This document shows positions 34,544 to 43,159 of a stretch of 48,776 nucleotides of DNA, one piece after another; positions within the stretch are counted from its first letter, which is position 1; the number at the start of each line of letters is the position of its first letter. Below the pieces are notes generated by a model. The model did not search any database and was not told the origin of the DNA. It saw nothing but the letters and a program-made list of their open reading frames with translations. This stretch comes from Crocosphaera chwakensis CCY0110. Its GTDB lineage: Bacteria; Cyanobacteriota; Cyanobacteriia; Cyanobacteriales; Microcystaceae. The stretch is taken from contig NZ_AAXW01000038.1 in assembly GCF_000169335.1 (NCBI RefSeq), forward strand, positions 1-48,776. Direction: 5' to 3'. The position numbers and the translations under genes were made by a program.

Positions 34544-36349
34544 ATGGCTACTTTTACCATTACTACAACCAGCGATGTTGTTAATGCGAATGATGGGCTT
34601 TTGAGCCTACGAGAGGCTGTCACGGCAGCAGAAGCCCTACCGGGAACTGATACGATCATTATCAATGGCATTGCTCTACTAAATAACCCAATTGTCATCA
34701 GAACAGGCAATAACATTAACTTCCAGGGTAATGGCACTAGCATTAGTGGCTTCAATGGACAGGGACGCACTTCCCTATTTCTCATCAACAACAGCACCGT
34801 TACATTTAATAGTTTGCACATTAACAGAGGTCTTGCTCAAGGAGGAAACGGCAGTCGAGGTGGTGGCGGAGGTTTAGGGGCTGGAGGAGGCCTATTTCTG
34901 AATCCAGGTGCGAATGTCACCGCAGATAATGTTGTGTTTTTTGATAACCGAGCAGTGGGAGGTAATAGTTTTGCTGGTCGTGGCGACGGTGGACGGGGTG
35001 GAAATGATTCCTCGGCTGGGAGTAATGGCTTTCCGGGTGGTAGTGGCGGTTTGCCGAGTTTCTTCGCCATTGGCGGTATCGTCCCAAGTGGTGGCGGTAG
35101 AGGTGGTGCTGGTGGTCGGATAGTGGGAACGACAGGTCTCGGAGCGGGTGGCGGCGTGAGTGGTGTCTTCGGCGCAGGCTTTGGTGTCGGCGGTGGTAGT
35201 GGCGGTGGTGGCGGTGGTGGTGCTGGTGGTGCTGGTGCTTTTCGAGATGCGACGGGTGGCGGTGGCGGCGGTCGTGGTGCGAATGGGAGCTACGGTGCTG
35301 GCGGTGGCGGCGGCGGCGGCGGTGGTGGCGGCGGTGCCAATGTGTTGGGAGGACAAGCTCGCCCCGGTGGTGCTGGTGGTTCTGGGGGCGCAGGTGGTGC
35401 ATTTGCTGGGGACGGACGCGCTGGGGCGAATGGAGGTAACGGTCGTGTAACCTTTACTGGCGACAGTCCAGGTAGCGGTGGTGTCGGTGGACAAGGCGGT
35501 GGCGGTGCGGGTTTAGGAGGTGCAGTTTTTGTCTCTAACAACGCAACCTTTAACGTCAGCAACAGTTCATTTCTCTTTAATTCTGCTGTTGGTGGTACTG
35601 GCTTTGAGAATGGTCAAGGGCGAGGTGGTGCAATCTTCGCTCAGTCAGGTGGTAGATTACGGGATCTCGGTGGAGTCAGTTTCATCCAAAATTCTGCATC
35701 AACTGGAAATGCTGATAGCAATATCTATCCAATTAAAATTAACCGAGGTGATGGCACTATTGAGGTAGAAGGATTTCAGGGTGTAGGTACAGGTGATAAT
35801 CCCTCATTGGAAGTTCGGGAAACTTTTGATGAACTAATATTTACAGGAGACGGATTAATTGCTGAAAAATTGCTCCTCGCCCAATCTGGTGATGATTTAG
35901 TTGTCAGCTTTGAAGGGGTCGATGATACCCAAGTGATTCTTAAGGACTTTGCTCTCGAAAATCTCGATAACTTGCCAATTCCTGGGGGTCAGCACAGTCA
36001 GATTGGGAACATTCTGTTTGATGGCGAGACTACCGTGCAAGATAGTTTTGATGTCTTCAACGCCGACTCAAACCCAAGAACTGTTGAGAAACGCAACACT
36101 GTCACTTTCCTCAATGATTTAGATAATCGTGTGCGCGGTTTTCATGACTCTGATGATGTTATCAATGCTCAAGGGGGTGATTCCTTCGATTTTACTGAAT
36201 ACCTACAAGTTGGCGGACAAATTAGCTTTACTCGCCATCAGCACAATTTACTGATTAATCTCAGTAATGAGGATTCAGTGATTGTTAGGGGGGATCTTAA
36301 TGCTGCTGAACAGCAACTTTTAACATTCACTTCGCTTATTCAGTCTTGA
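34544..36349 (+). CDS. Glycine-rich beta-helix-like surface protein with CSLREA-type start
   Basis: 601 aa. N-terminus TTTSDVVNANDGLLSLREAVTAAE is the CSLREA-type motif found at the head of secreted parallel beta-helix/polymorphic-repeat proteins. Residues about 95-340 are extremely glycine-rich (runs of GGGGG with alternating A, S, N and R). The C-terminal 180 residues are ordinary and contain FDVFNADSNPRTVEKRNTVTF and acidic repeats that could bind calcium. There is no classical signal peptide, which suggests type I or another leaderless secretion. AAAGGAG precedes the ATG. The Gly region makes the local G+C much higher than the rest of the window. The end of the gene lies within a TCTTGAT repeat. 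Confidence 0.65.
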   Translation: MATFTITTTSDVVNANDGLLSLREAVTAAEALPGTDTIIINGIALLNNPIVIRTGNNINFQGNGTSISGFNGQGRTSLFLINNSTVTFNSLHINRGLAQGGNGSRGGGGGLGAGGGLFLNPGANVTADNVVFFDNRAVGGNSFAGRGDGGRGGNDSSAGSNGFPGGSGGLPSFFAIGGIVPSGGGRGGAGGRIVGTTGLGAGGGVSGVFGAGFGVGGGSGGGGGGGAGGAGAFRDATGGGGGGRGANGSYGAGGGGGGGGGGGGANVLGGQARPGGAGGSGGAGGAFAGDGRAGANGGNGRVTFTGDSPGSGGVGGQGGGGAGLGGAVFVSNNATFNVSNSSFLFNSAVGGTGFENGQGRGGAIFAQSGGRLRDLGGVSFIQNSASTGNADSNIYPIKINRGDGTIEVEGFQGVGTGDNPSLEVRETFDELIFTGDGLIAEKLLLAQSGDDLVVSFEGVDDTQVILKDFALENLDNLPIPGGQHSQIGNILFDGETTVQDSFDVFNADSNPRTVEKRNTVTFLNDLDNRVRGFHDSDDVINAQGGDSFDFTEYLQVGGQISFTRHQHNLLINLSNEDSVIVRGDLNAAEQQLLTFTSLIQS

Positions 36350-36368
36350 TTCTTGATTCTTGATTCTT
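36344..36368. repeat. Heptanucleotide tandem repeat (TCTTGAT)3
   Basis: Three TCTTGAT units plus TCTT. The first unit contains the TGA stop codon of the glycine-rich gene, so repeat number change here would not alter the protein but extends the 3' spacer. Confidence 0.9.
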
Positions 36369-36469
36369 AAAGAAAATTTGGGGTTATCATGAAGAGCGAT
36401 CGCTGCTTAAATAGCATTGAAACTTTTCTATAGTATAACCTTTTGGTTTTTCTGTTACGAGATATCAAT

Positions 36470-36609
36470 AAATTATTAAAAAACCTCAGATAAACTGAGG
36501 TTAAGTAGGAGAACCCATGAAAAAAAAGTAAAACAATACAAGAGAGACAATTAAGAGAATTAATATTAAAAGAGTTTTGAAAAAGCAAGTCTTTATCAAA
36601 GCTGACTTG
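36470..36609 (-). ncRNA. Putative small RNA, repeat copy 3
   Basis: Third copy of the element at 24891 and 25072. Minus-strand order: 5' hairpin CAAGTC (36609-36604) / GACTTG (36591-36586), a linker about 20 bases longer than in the other copies, CATGGGTTCTCCTACTTAA, terminator CCTCAG/CTGAGG (36500-36484) and TTTTTTAATAATTT. The conserved upstream block runs to about 36655 with TTTGGGAAGACTAGGAATAG and TGATATAAAA. Both stems and the CU-rich segment are preserved while the linkers vary, which supports an RNA function rather than simple repeat drift. It lies between the glycine-rich gene and argF, antisense to neither. Confidence 0.6.
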
Positions 36610-36748
36610 TTGTTATCTATTCCTAGTCTTCCCAAATCTGAATCGTTTTATATCATTCAGAAATAATTAATTTAACTGATCACTGATAAGTGTGAAAACA
36701 ATTATAAAATCTCAATTATGATTCGCTAATAACCCCCAACCCTGTCGC

Positions 36749-36754
36749 TATAAT
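36749..36754 (+). promoter_or_regulatory. -10 box (TATAAT) of argF
   Basis: A perfect TATAAT 32 bases before the preferred argF start at 36787, predicting a leader of about 25 bases. The -35 region (around 36726-36731) matches poorly. Confidence 0.5.
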
Positions 36755-36786
36755 GAAGTCCTCAACAGATGAGGATAACAGCCATT

Positions 36787-37704
36787 ATGACAACCCTCCA
36801 AGGAAGAGATATCTTAGGAATTGGTGATCTCAGTGCAGAGGAAATGACTCAGGTGCTAGACTTAGGTGCAGCGTTAAAAAGTGGTCAGCGATCGCCTCGT
36901 TGTCAAAAAATCTTAGGACTGTTATTCGATAAAGCTTCTACCCGTACTCGTGTCTCTTTTAGTGCAGCTATCTATCAACTTGGGGGACAAGTCCTCGATC
37001 TAAACCCTAGTGTAACGCAAGTGGGCAGAGGAGAACCTACCAAGGACACAGCAAGGGTGTTAGATCGCTATTTAGATATTTTAGCTATCCGTACCTTTGA
37101 ACAATCAAAGTTAGAAATCTTTGCCGAATATGCTGAAATTCCGATTATTAATGCGCTAACCGATTTAGAACATCCCTGTCAAATTTTAGCAGATTTTATG
37201 ACTATTAAAGAATGTTTTGGTCAATTGGCAGGGAGTACGGTAACTTATTTAGGAGATGGTAATAATGTGGCTCATTCTCTTATTTTGGGTGGGGCATTAA
37301 TGGGGATGAAAATTAGAGTAGCAACCCCCAAAGATTATCAACCGTTACCGATGATTATTGAACAAGCTAAACAGTTAGCCAAACCCGGTTTTGAAATTAC
37401 CATAACTGATGATCCGATTGCTGCGGTTAAAGATTCTAATGTTCTTTATACTGATGTTTGGGCAAGTATGGGACAAGAAAATTTAGCAGAATCAAGAATT
37501 CCTATTTTTCAATCTTATCAAATTAATGACGAACTGTTAAATCAAGCAGATAAAGATGCTATTGTTTTACACTGTTTACCCGCCCACCGAGGAGAAGAAA
37601 TAACCGATAGTGTCATAGAAGGAAAACAATCAAAAGTGTGGGATCAAGCTGAAAATAGAATGCACGCTCAAAAAGCTTTAATGGTTAGTCTATTAGGTAT
37701 TTAG
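36787..37704 (+). CDS. argF: Ornithine carbamoyltransferase
   Basis: 305 aa from the ATG at 36787 (MTTLQGRDIL), which matches cyanobacterial ArgF starts; an in-frame ATG at 36769 would add six residues. Hallmarks: carbamoyl-phosphate loop ASTRTRVSF, the HPCQILADF motif, and the ornithine-binding HCLPAHRGEEI. It transfers the carbamoyl group to ornithine to give citrulline in arginine synthesis. Length is typical. Monocistronic by spacing; a -10 box lies just upstream. Confidence 0.96.
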   Translation: MTTLQGRDILGIGDLSAEEMTQVLDLGAALKSGQRSPRCQKILGLLFDKASTRTRVSFSAAIYQLGGQVLDLNPSVTQVGRGEPTKDTARVLDRYLDILAIRTFEQSKLEIFAEYAEIPIINALTDLEHPCQILADFMTIKECFGQLAGSTVTYLGDGNNVAHSLILGGALMGMKIRVATPKDYQPLPMIIEQAKQLAKPGFEITITDDPIAAVKDSNVLYTDVWASMGQENLAESRIPIFQSYQINDELLNQADKDAIVLHCLPAHRGEEITDSVIEGKQSKVWDQAENRMHAQKALMVSLLGI

Positions 37705-37910
37705 AAGGAAGGATAAAATCTAGATTAATAATAACATTTGTAACTAAATTTTACAAATAAATAAACCTATCAATCAAGGAGTATAAAATTGATACAGTAA
37801 AAGTATAAAGTCAACAAGAAATAAAGAATAAAAAGATTAAACAGTTGTAAAAAAACTGGTCAAATAATCAGTATAAAACTAAAATTAAATCATTATTTAG
37901 GAGTCAAAGA

Positions 37911-38939
37911 ATGGACTTAACAACAACCTATATGGGAATGACCTTAAAATCTCCTTTAGTTGTAGGTTCTTGCGCCCCACTAACTGAAGAAACCGATAAC
38001 ATAAAAAGAATGGAAGATGCAGGGGCTGCAGCCGTTGTTTTACACTCGTTTTTTGAAGAACAATTACGACAAGAACAACTTGAATTACATCATCATTTAA
38101 CCCACGGTACCGAAAGCTTTGCCGAGGCTTTAACTTATTTCCCTGAACCTGAGATTTTTCATGTGGGTTCTCAAGAATATTTAGATCATATTCACCAAGC
38201 AAAAACAATGGTGGATATGCCAGTTATTGCTAGTATTAATGGCTCAACGTTGGGCGGATGGTTAGACTATTCTAAACAAATTGAACAAGCCGGTGCCGAT
38301 GCTTTAGAACTTAATATTTATTATGTTCCCACGGATTTAGATATTTCGGGGGGAGAAATTGAACAGAACTATTTAGACATTTTAAAAGCGGTAAAATCAG
38401 AAATTAATATTCCTGTTGCCATTAAAATAAGTCCCTATTTTAGTAACATGGCTAACATGGCTAAACGGTTAGGAGAAACTGGTGCTGATGGTCTGGTTTT
38501 ATTCAATCGTTTCTATCAACCCGATATCGATTTAAACAATTTAGAAGTGCATCCTAATGTTCTTTTAAGCACCCCTCAAGCGATGCGTCTTCCTATGCGT
38601 TGGATCGCTATTTTATATGGAAAAATTGATGCAGACTTGGCTGCTACCAGTGGCATTCATTACTCAACTGACGTTATTAAAATGGTCATGGCCGGGGCAA
38701 AAATAACCCAAGTGGTGAGTGCTTTATTACGTCATGGTATTCATTATTTAGGAACCTTAGAAGAAGGAATACGTAACTGGATGGAAGAAAACGAATACAG
38801 TTCCATTCGACAGATGCAAGGTAGTTTCTCTCAACTTCATTGTCCCGATCCGACGGCCTTTGAACGATCGCAATATATGAAAGCCTTACAAACCTATGCT
38901 CCCATTTGGCGATCGCTTCAAGATCCACCTCTAGTATGA
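37911..38939 (+). CDS. Dihydroorotate dehydrogenase-like protein
   Basis: 342 aa, a flavin-binding TIM barrel with the DHOD family start MDLTTTYMGMTLKSPLVVGSC, then VIASINGSTLGGW (phosphate/FMN region), ALELNIYY, VAIKISPYFSNM and LVLFNRFYQPDID. It lacks the canonical DHOD catalytic loop with Ser/Cys in the expected NCP context and belongs to the cyanobacterial DHOD-like group often linked to nifJ and of uncertain substrate, rather than to true PyrD. A 206-bp A-rich leader precedes it; the SD-like AGGAG sits at 37900-37904. Confidence 0.85.
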   Translation: MDLTTTYMGMTLKSPLVVGSCAPLTEETDNIKRMEDAGAAAVVLHSFFEEQLRQEQLELHHHLTHGTESFAEALTYFPEPEIFHVGSQEYLDHIHQAKTMVDMPVIASINGSTLGGWLDYSKQIEQAGADALELNIYYVPTDLDISGGEIEQNYLDILKAVKSEINIPVAIKISPYFSNMANMAKRLGETGADGLVLFNRFYQPDIDLNNLEVHPNVLLSTPQAMRLPMRWIAILYGKIDADLAATSGIHYSTDVIKMVMAGAKITQVVSALLRHGIHYLGTLEEGIRNWMEENEYSSIRQMQGSFSQLHCPDPTAFERSQYMKALQTYAPIWRSLQDPPLV

Positions 38940-39043
38940 AGTAAGCAGGTAGCAGAGGAAACAGAGGGAGAAAAATATAAATGTTCCCCGTGAGGGCGTT
39001 TCCTTTTCATTAAGATATGAATTGAAGATAAGTTTAAATAACA

Positions 39044-39943
39044 ATGTTAAATATTCCTGGGTTCCACAAAAATTACCTGCCCACTAGCCTTGGAAACATG
39101 GTCTATTATATGGCTGATGGTCTTCCTTGGTGTACCACAGAAGAAACAATATCAGATCGTCCCACATTGGTCTTTTTTCATGGGTTTGGGGGTGGTTCAA
39201 GTGCTTACGAATGGTCAAAAGTATATCCTGCGTTTGCCAGTGAATACCGCATTATCGCACCGGACTTAATTGGTTGGGGACAATCATCCCATTTAGAAAG
39301 AAACTATACCATTGATGATTATTTGACGACCCTACCTGAATTTCTCGAAGAAATTAATTCTGGTCCCGTAACGGCGATCGCCTCTTCTTTAACGGCAGCT
39401 TTTATGATTAGAGTTGCCATTACTCGGCCTGAGTTGTTTAAATCCTTAATTTTAACCACACCAGCAGGATTATCTGATTTCGGTGAAAATTATAGCCAAA
39501 GTTTCTTTGCTAAATTGGTTACGACTCCCGTTATAGATCGGTTTATTTATGACTTTGGGGTGGCCAATGAAACGGGAATTCGTAATTTTTTAGAAAACCG
39601 TCAATTTGCTAATAGTGATCGCGTTTATCCTGAAATTGTCTCCGCTTATTTAGACTCGGCCACTCAACCATTAGCTGAATATAGTGCTTTATCTTTTGTC
39701 AGGGGAGATTTATGTTTTGATCTCGCAGAATATATTGAAAAATTAACTACTCCTACGGCGATGATTTGGGGGAGAAAATCTCAGTTTACTGGCCCTGAAA
39801 TTGGTCTAAAATTAGCTCAAATGAATCCTACTTTCATCAAAGCATTTGAAATTATCGAAGAGGTTGGCTTAACACCACAATTAGAATTACCTGGGGTAAC
39901 TATTGGTTTAATTCGTCGCTTTTTAACTAAAGATTTAGCATGA
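39044..39943 (+). CDS. Alpha/beta hydrolase-fold protein, atypical catalytic site
   Basis: 299 aa. Fold features: LVFFHGFGGGSSAYEW (oxyanion HGFG), RIIAPDLIGWGQSSH, then a nucleophile elbow AIASSLTAA where the consensus GxSxG is replaced by AxSxT. At the C-terminus a typical GHxxxxExP would be expected; instead GLTPQLELPG is seen, with Thr/Pro in place of His. So the catalytic His is probably missing. It may be a pseudo-enzyme, a binding protein, or a hydrolase using another His. It lies 13 bases before the MFS gene, so the two are likely co-transcribed. Confidence 0.82.
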   Translation: MLNIPGFHKNYLPTSLGNMVYYMADGLPWCTTEETISDRPTLVFFHGFGGGSSAYEWSKVYPAFASEYRIIAPDLIGWGQSSHLERNYTIDDYLTTLPEFLEEINSGPVTAIASSLTAAFMIRVAITRPELFKSLILTTPAGLSDFGENYSQSFFAKLVTTPVIDRFIYDFGVANETGIRNFLENRQFANSDRVYPEIVSAYLDSATQPLAEYSALSFVRGDLCFDLAEYIEKLTTPTAMIWGRKSQFTGPEIGLKLAQMNPTFIKAFEIIEEVGLTPQLELPGVTIGLIRRFLTKDLA

Positions 39944-39956
39944 TAACTCTTTTGGT

Positions 39957-41144
39957 ATGCCCTTAAATTCTAAACTAGCTTTGCAAAGGAATTTACCTAA
40001 ACTTTTGATTTTAAAAGGGTTATCTTTTGCTTGGTTTCCCATTCCCACTATCATGTTATTTTATGAATCTCATGGGTTATCGATTGAGCAATCAATTTTC
40101 TTAAAAACAGTTCTTTCTATCTCCTTTTTTTTGTTAGAAATACCTTCAGGATATGTTGCTGATCAATGGGGAAGAAAGTTTTGTCTTGTTAGTGGTAGTG
40201 GAATTTGGGTTATTAGTTGGTTAGTTTATTGTACTCAAGAGACATTTTCCTGGTTTATTGTAGCAGAAGCCTTAACAGGAGTGGCGGGTAGTTTAATTTC
40301 TGGGGCTGATACAGCAATAACCTATGATACCTTATTAACATTAGAACGCGCTGAAGAATACCGTAAATTTGAAGGAAAGTTAATTGCGATTTCAGGGATT
40401 AGTGAGGCGGTTTGTGGCTTAATTGGAGCTTTTACCGCTCAATATAATTTAGTTTATCCTTTTTATTTGCAAACCATTTGCTTGATGATTTATTGTTTCT
40501 TGTCAACCCAATTAATTGAACCGAATAATGATGATCTACAACTGCCCCAAGAGTCACAAAATTTATGGTCAATTGTCAAAAATGCTTTGCTGATTAATGC
40601 TTCAATTCGCTGGTTTATTTTATTCAGTGCCACGTTTTCAGTGGCTACTTTTTTAATTGTTTGGTTATCTCAAACTTACTTATCAAATTATAATGTACCG
40701 ACAGCTTGGTTTGGAGTAGTTTGGGTTGGGTTTCATGGGGTGATGAGTTTAGCTTCTCTCTCTACTAATAATCTAGAAGAAAAATTAGGATTGAAAAAAA
40801 GTTTATTATTCTTAATTATATTATTGGGAAGTTCTTATATCTTTTTAGGCATCATTCATCAAGCTTGGGGCATTATATTTGTTGCTATTATTTATGGAGT
40901 TAGAGGTTGGGTGAATCCTTTACTCAATGAAGGACTTAATAAGCTAGTTTCTTCTACTTCACGGGCAACAATGTTTTCTATTAAAAGCTTTATTTTTCGG
41001 TTGGGTTTTGCTATTATTGGAACAGCTTCGGGGTGGTTAGCAGATCAAAAATCCTTAAATTTATCATTAACAATAACAGGTATCGTCTTTTTAGTCTTTG
41101 GTTTATTTTGTTGGCGAAACTTGATTAAATTAAAAGCTATCTAA
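39957..41144 (+). CDS. MFS transporter
   Basis: 395 aa with about 12 hydrophobic helices. MFS signatures: loop 2-3 SGYVADQWGRKFCLV (GxxxDxxGRR-like) and the second half PTAWFGVVWVG and SWLADQKSLN. Residues near DTAITYDTLL are like those of the drug/fosmidomycin-type MFS group that has an EYR helix extension. The substrate is unknown; drug efflux-like proteins of this kind are common. Starts 13 bases after the hydrolase gene, no leader peptide. Confidence 0.85.
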   Translation: MPLNSKLALQRNLPKLLILKGLSFAWFPIPTIMLFYESHGLSIEQSIFLKTVLSISFFLLEIPSGYVADQWGRKFCLVSGSGIWVISWLVYCTQETFSWFIVAEALTGVAGSLISGADTAITYDTLLTLERAEEYRKFEGKLIAISGISEAVCGLIGAFTAQYNLVYPFYLQTICLMIYCFLSTQLIEPNNDDLQLPQESQNLWSIVKNALLINASIRWFILFSATFSVATFLIVWLSQTYLSNYNVPTAWFGVVWVGFHGVMSLASLSTNNLEEKLGLKKSLLFLIILLGSSYIFLGIIHQAWGIIFVAIIYGVRGWVNPLLNEGLNKLVSSTSRATMFSIKSFIFRLGFAIIGTASGWLADQKSLNLSLTITGIVFLVFGLFCWRNLIKLKAI

Positions 41145-41254
41145 AAGAAATACTTATTATGTATGAACTACAAAGAAGAATACTATAAAGAAATATTATT
41201 TCTATCTCCCTGCTCCCCATACCCTACACCTGACTCCCTATTCCCTCAATAAAT

Positions 41255-42259
41255 ATGTCTCTTCCCTCAACCATTATCATTAAATTAGGTAAATTTGTCT
41301 GGACAACCATGTGGCATCAAATGATGTCTCAGTTAGCCCCTCGCAACGAAACAGGGGCGTATATACGACCTGAAAGCGAATTTCGTCATGATATCAATAA
41401 GCAAGCTCAGAACCTCTATAAACCCGAATCTGGCCGTTATGCTTTGTACGTTGGCATCGGTTGTCCTTGGGCCCATCGGACTTTAGTGGTTCGTGCTTTA
41501 AAAGGTCTAGAATCAGCGATTTCCTTGGTTTGGGTGAGGGGAGAAGCAACGGAAGGCGGGTGGATGTTAGAAACGCCACAAGAGGGTTGTCGAAGTTTGA
41601 GGGACGTTTATCAACGGAGTCAACCTGGTTATCAAGGAAGGGCAACAGTGCCGGTTTTATGGGACAAACAAACTCAAACCGTTGTCAATAACGAAAGTGC
41701 CGACATTATTAAAATTCTGAATCGAGAATTTAATGAATGGGCAAAGCAAGCAGAACTTGATCTTTATCCGACTTCACAAAAAGAACAAATTGACAGCTTA
41801 AATGATCGTATTTATCACACTGTTAATAATGGAGTGTATCGTTGTGGTTTTGCTCAAACTCAATCCGCCTATGAACAAGCCTGTGATGAGTTATTTTTAA
41901 CTCTTGATGAACTAGAAAAAATATTAACCAATCATCGTTATTTATGTGGGCAAACGATTACCTTAGCCGATGTGAGACTGTTTACGACTTTGTTTCGCTT
42001 TGATGCCGTTTATTATGGATTGTTTAAATGTAATAAGCGTCGCATTCGAGACTATAAAAATTTATACGGTTATTTACAAGATATTTATCAATTGCCTGGG
42101 GTGTCTTCTACTTGCAATTTAACAAAAGTCAAACAAGATTACTATAGTAATTTATTTCCCCTTAATCCAGGAGGCATTATCCCATCAGGACCTAACCAAC
42201 AAGACTTATTATTGCCTCATAATCGGGAAAATATCAAGCTTTCTGCTGTCAAAGAATGA
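41255..42259 (+). CDS. Glutathione S-transferase, glutathionyl-hydroquinone reductase-like (ECM4/YqjG family)
   Basis: 334 aa. The family signature GCPWAHRT with Cys70 is the catalytic Cys motif of omega-like S-glutathionyl-hydroquinone reductases. TVPVLWD, NNESADIIKILN and the C-terminal LADVRLFTTLFRFDAVYYGLFKCN also match. These enzymes reduce glutathionyl-quinones with GSH. The typical N-terminal FRxxIxxD-like segment is present (EFRHDINKQA). Length is typical. Soluble. Upstream, CTCCCTGCTCCCC-type repeats fill the short spacer 41145-41254. Confidence 0.92.
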   Translation: MSLPSTIIIKLGKFVWTTMWHQMMSQLAPRNETGAYIRPESEFRHDINKQAQNLYKPESGRYALYVGIGCPWAHRTLVVRALKGLESAISLVWVRGEATEGGWMLETPQEGCRSLRDVYQRSQPGYQGRATVPVLWDKQTQTVVNNESADIIKILNREFNEWAKQAELDLYPTSQKEQIDSLNDRIYHTVNNGVYRCGFAQTQSAYEQACDELFLTLDELEKILTNHRYLCGQTITLADVRLFTTLFRFDAVYYGLFKCNKRRIRDYKNLYGYLQDIYQLPGVSSTCNLTKVKQDYYSNLFPLNPGGIIPSGPNQQDLLLPHNRENIKLSAVKE

Positions 42260-42377
42260 GTTGATAAATTAAGCTAAAATCCATTATCATTCTATCATTA
42301 ACATTCAAAGTAAGGGTGAGGAGATTGGACAAAAAAGGAAGATGAAACAAGATCGGCAAAGGCGAGGTCAATAACTT

Positions 42378-43157
42378 ATGGTTCAACGGGTGCAAAAAAT
42401 TTTATCTCAATGGGGAGTTGCTTCCCGTCGTCATGCTGAGGATATGATTATTGCTGGACGAGTTAAATTAAATGGGGAAATCGTGACATTAGGAGATAAA
42501 GCTGATCCGAGTTGCGATCGCCTAGAAGTAGACGGTCGAATGATTCAACCTAGTCAACGACCTCAATTACTTTACATATTAATCAATAAACCCGTCGGAG
42601 TGGTTTGCACCTGTGATGATCCCCAAAATCGATCAATTGTCTTAGATTTATTACCCAAACAATTAAGTAAAGGGACAGGAATCCACCCCGTAGGAAGACT
42701 CGATTTTAACTCATCTGGCGCTTTACTGTTGACCAATGACGGAGAGTTAACTCTGAGATTAACCCATCCCCGTTACCATTTGCCCAAAACCTATGAAGTC
42801 TTGATTCAAGGACATCCTACAGAAGAAAGATTACAACAATGGCGTGAAGGTGTTATGCTAATGGGCAAAAAGACTTTACCGGCTCAAGTAGAAGTGATTT
42901 GTCGTTATCGTCAAAATACTCGCTTGAAAGTGATTCTTACTGAAGGAAGAAATCGCCAAATTCGTCATATTGTTCAACACCTTGGTTTCCATGTTCTTCG
43001 ACTCCATCGCACTGCTATTGGTTCTCTTGTTTTATCTTCTCCTAACGAAAGTAGCTTACCCAACGGCCACTATCGTTTGCTTACCCCTTCAGAGATTCGT
43101 TTTCTTAAGCGTCGCACCAACCTTATCACTGACACGGAAGGGAAGCTGATTGAATAG
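42378..43157 (+). CDS. RluB/RsuA-family pseudouridine synthase
   Basis: 259 aa. N-terminal S4 RNA-binding domain (1-60: VQRVQKILSQWGVASRRHAEDMI, GRVKLNGEIV), then the RsuA-type catalytic domain with KPVGVVCTCDD, and GRLDFNSSGALLLTNDGE carrying catalytic Asp109. TEGRNRQIRHI follows. These enzymes convert uridine to pseudouridine in rRNA; RluB-like members act on 23S rRNA helix 89-90. Length matches. It is followed two bases later by the RodZ-like gene, so an operon. Confidence 0.93.
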   Translation: MVQRVQKILSQWGVASRRHAEDMIIAGRVKLNGEIVTLGDKADPSCDRLEVDGRMIQPSQRPQLLYILINKPVGVVCTCDDPQNRSIVLDLLPKQLSKGTGIHPVGRLDFNSSGALLLTNDGELTLRLTHPRYHLPKTYEVLIQGHPTEERLQQWREGVMLMGKKTLPAQVEVICRYRQNTRLKVILTEGRNRQIRHIVQHLGFHVLRLHRTAIGSLVLSSPNESSLPNGHYRLLTPSEIRFLKRRTNLITDTEGKLIE

Positions 43158-43159
43158 AT

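Noticed and set aside
34837..35562. Several long frames on both strands in the glycine-rich gene
   Set aside because: G+C-rich GGT/GGC repeats leave few stops in any frame; products are Pro-, His-, Thr- or Ala/Val-rich low complexity, and only the Gly frame has a ribosome site and a known N-terminal motif.
36367..36588. 73-codon minus-strand frame
   Set aside because: It runs through the third small-RNA repeat and has no family or ribosome site; the RNA elements explain the conservation.
38940..39043. Purine-rich tract after the DHOD-like gene as a possible sRNA
   Set aside because: AGCAGAGGAAACAGAGGGAG resembles the general GGGAGCA repeat class; no hairpin plus T tract is present.
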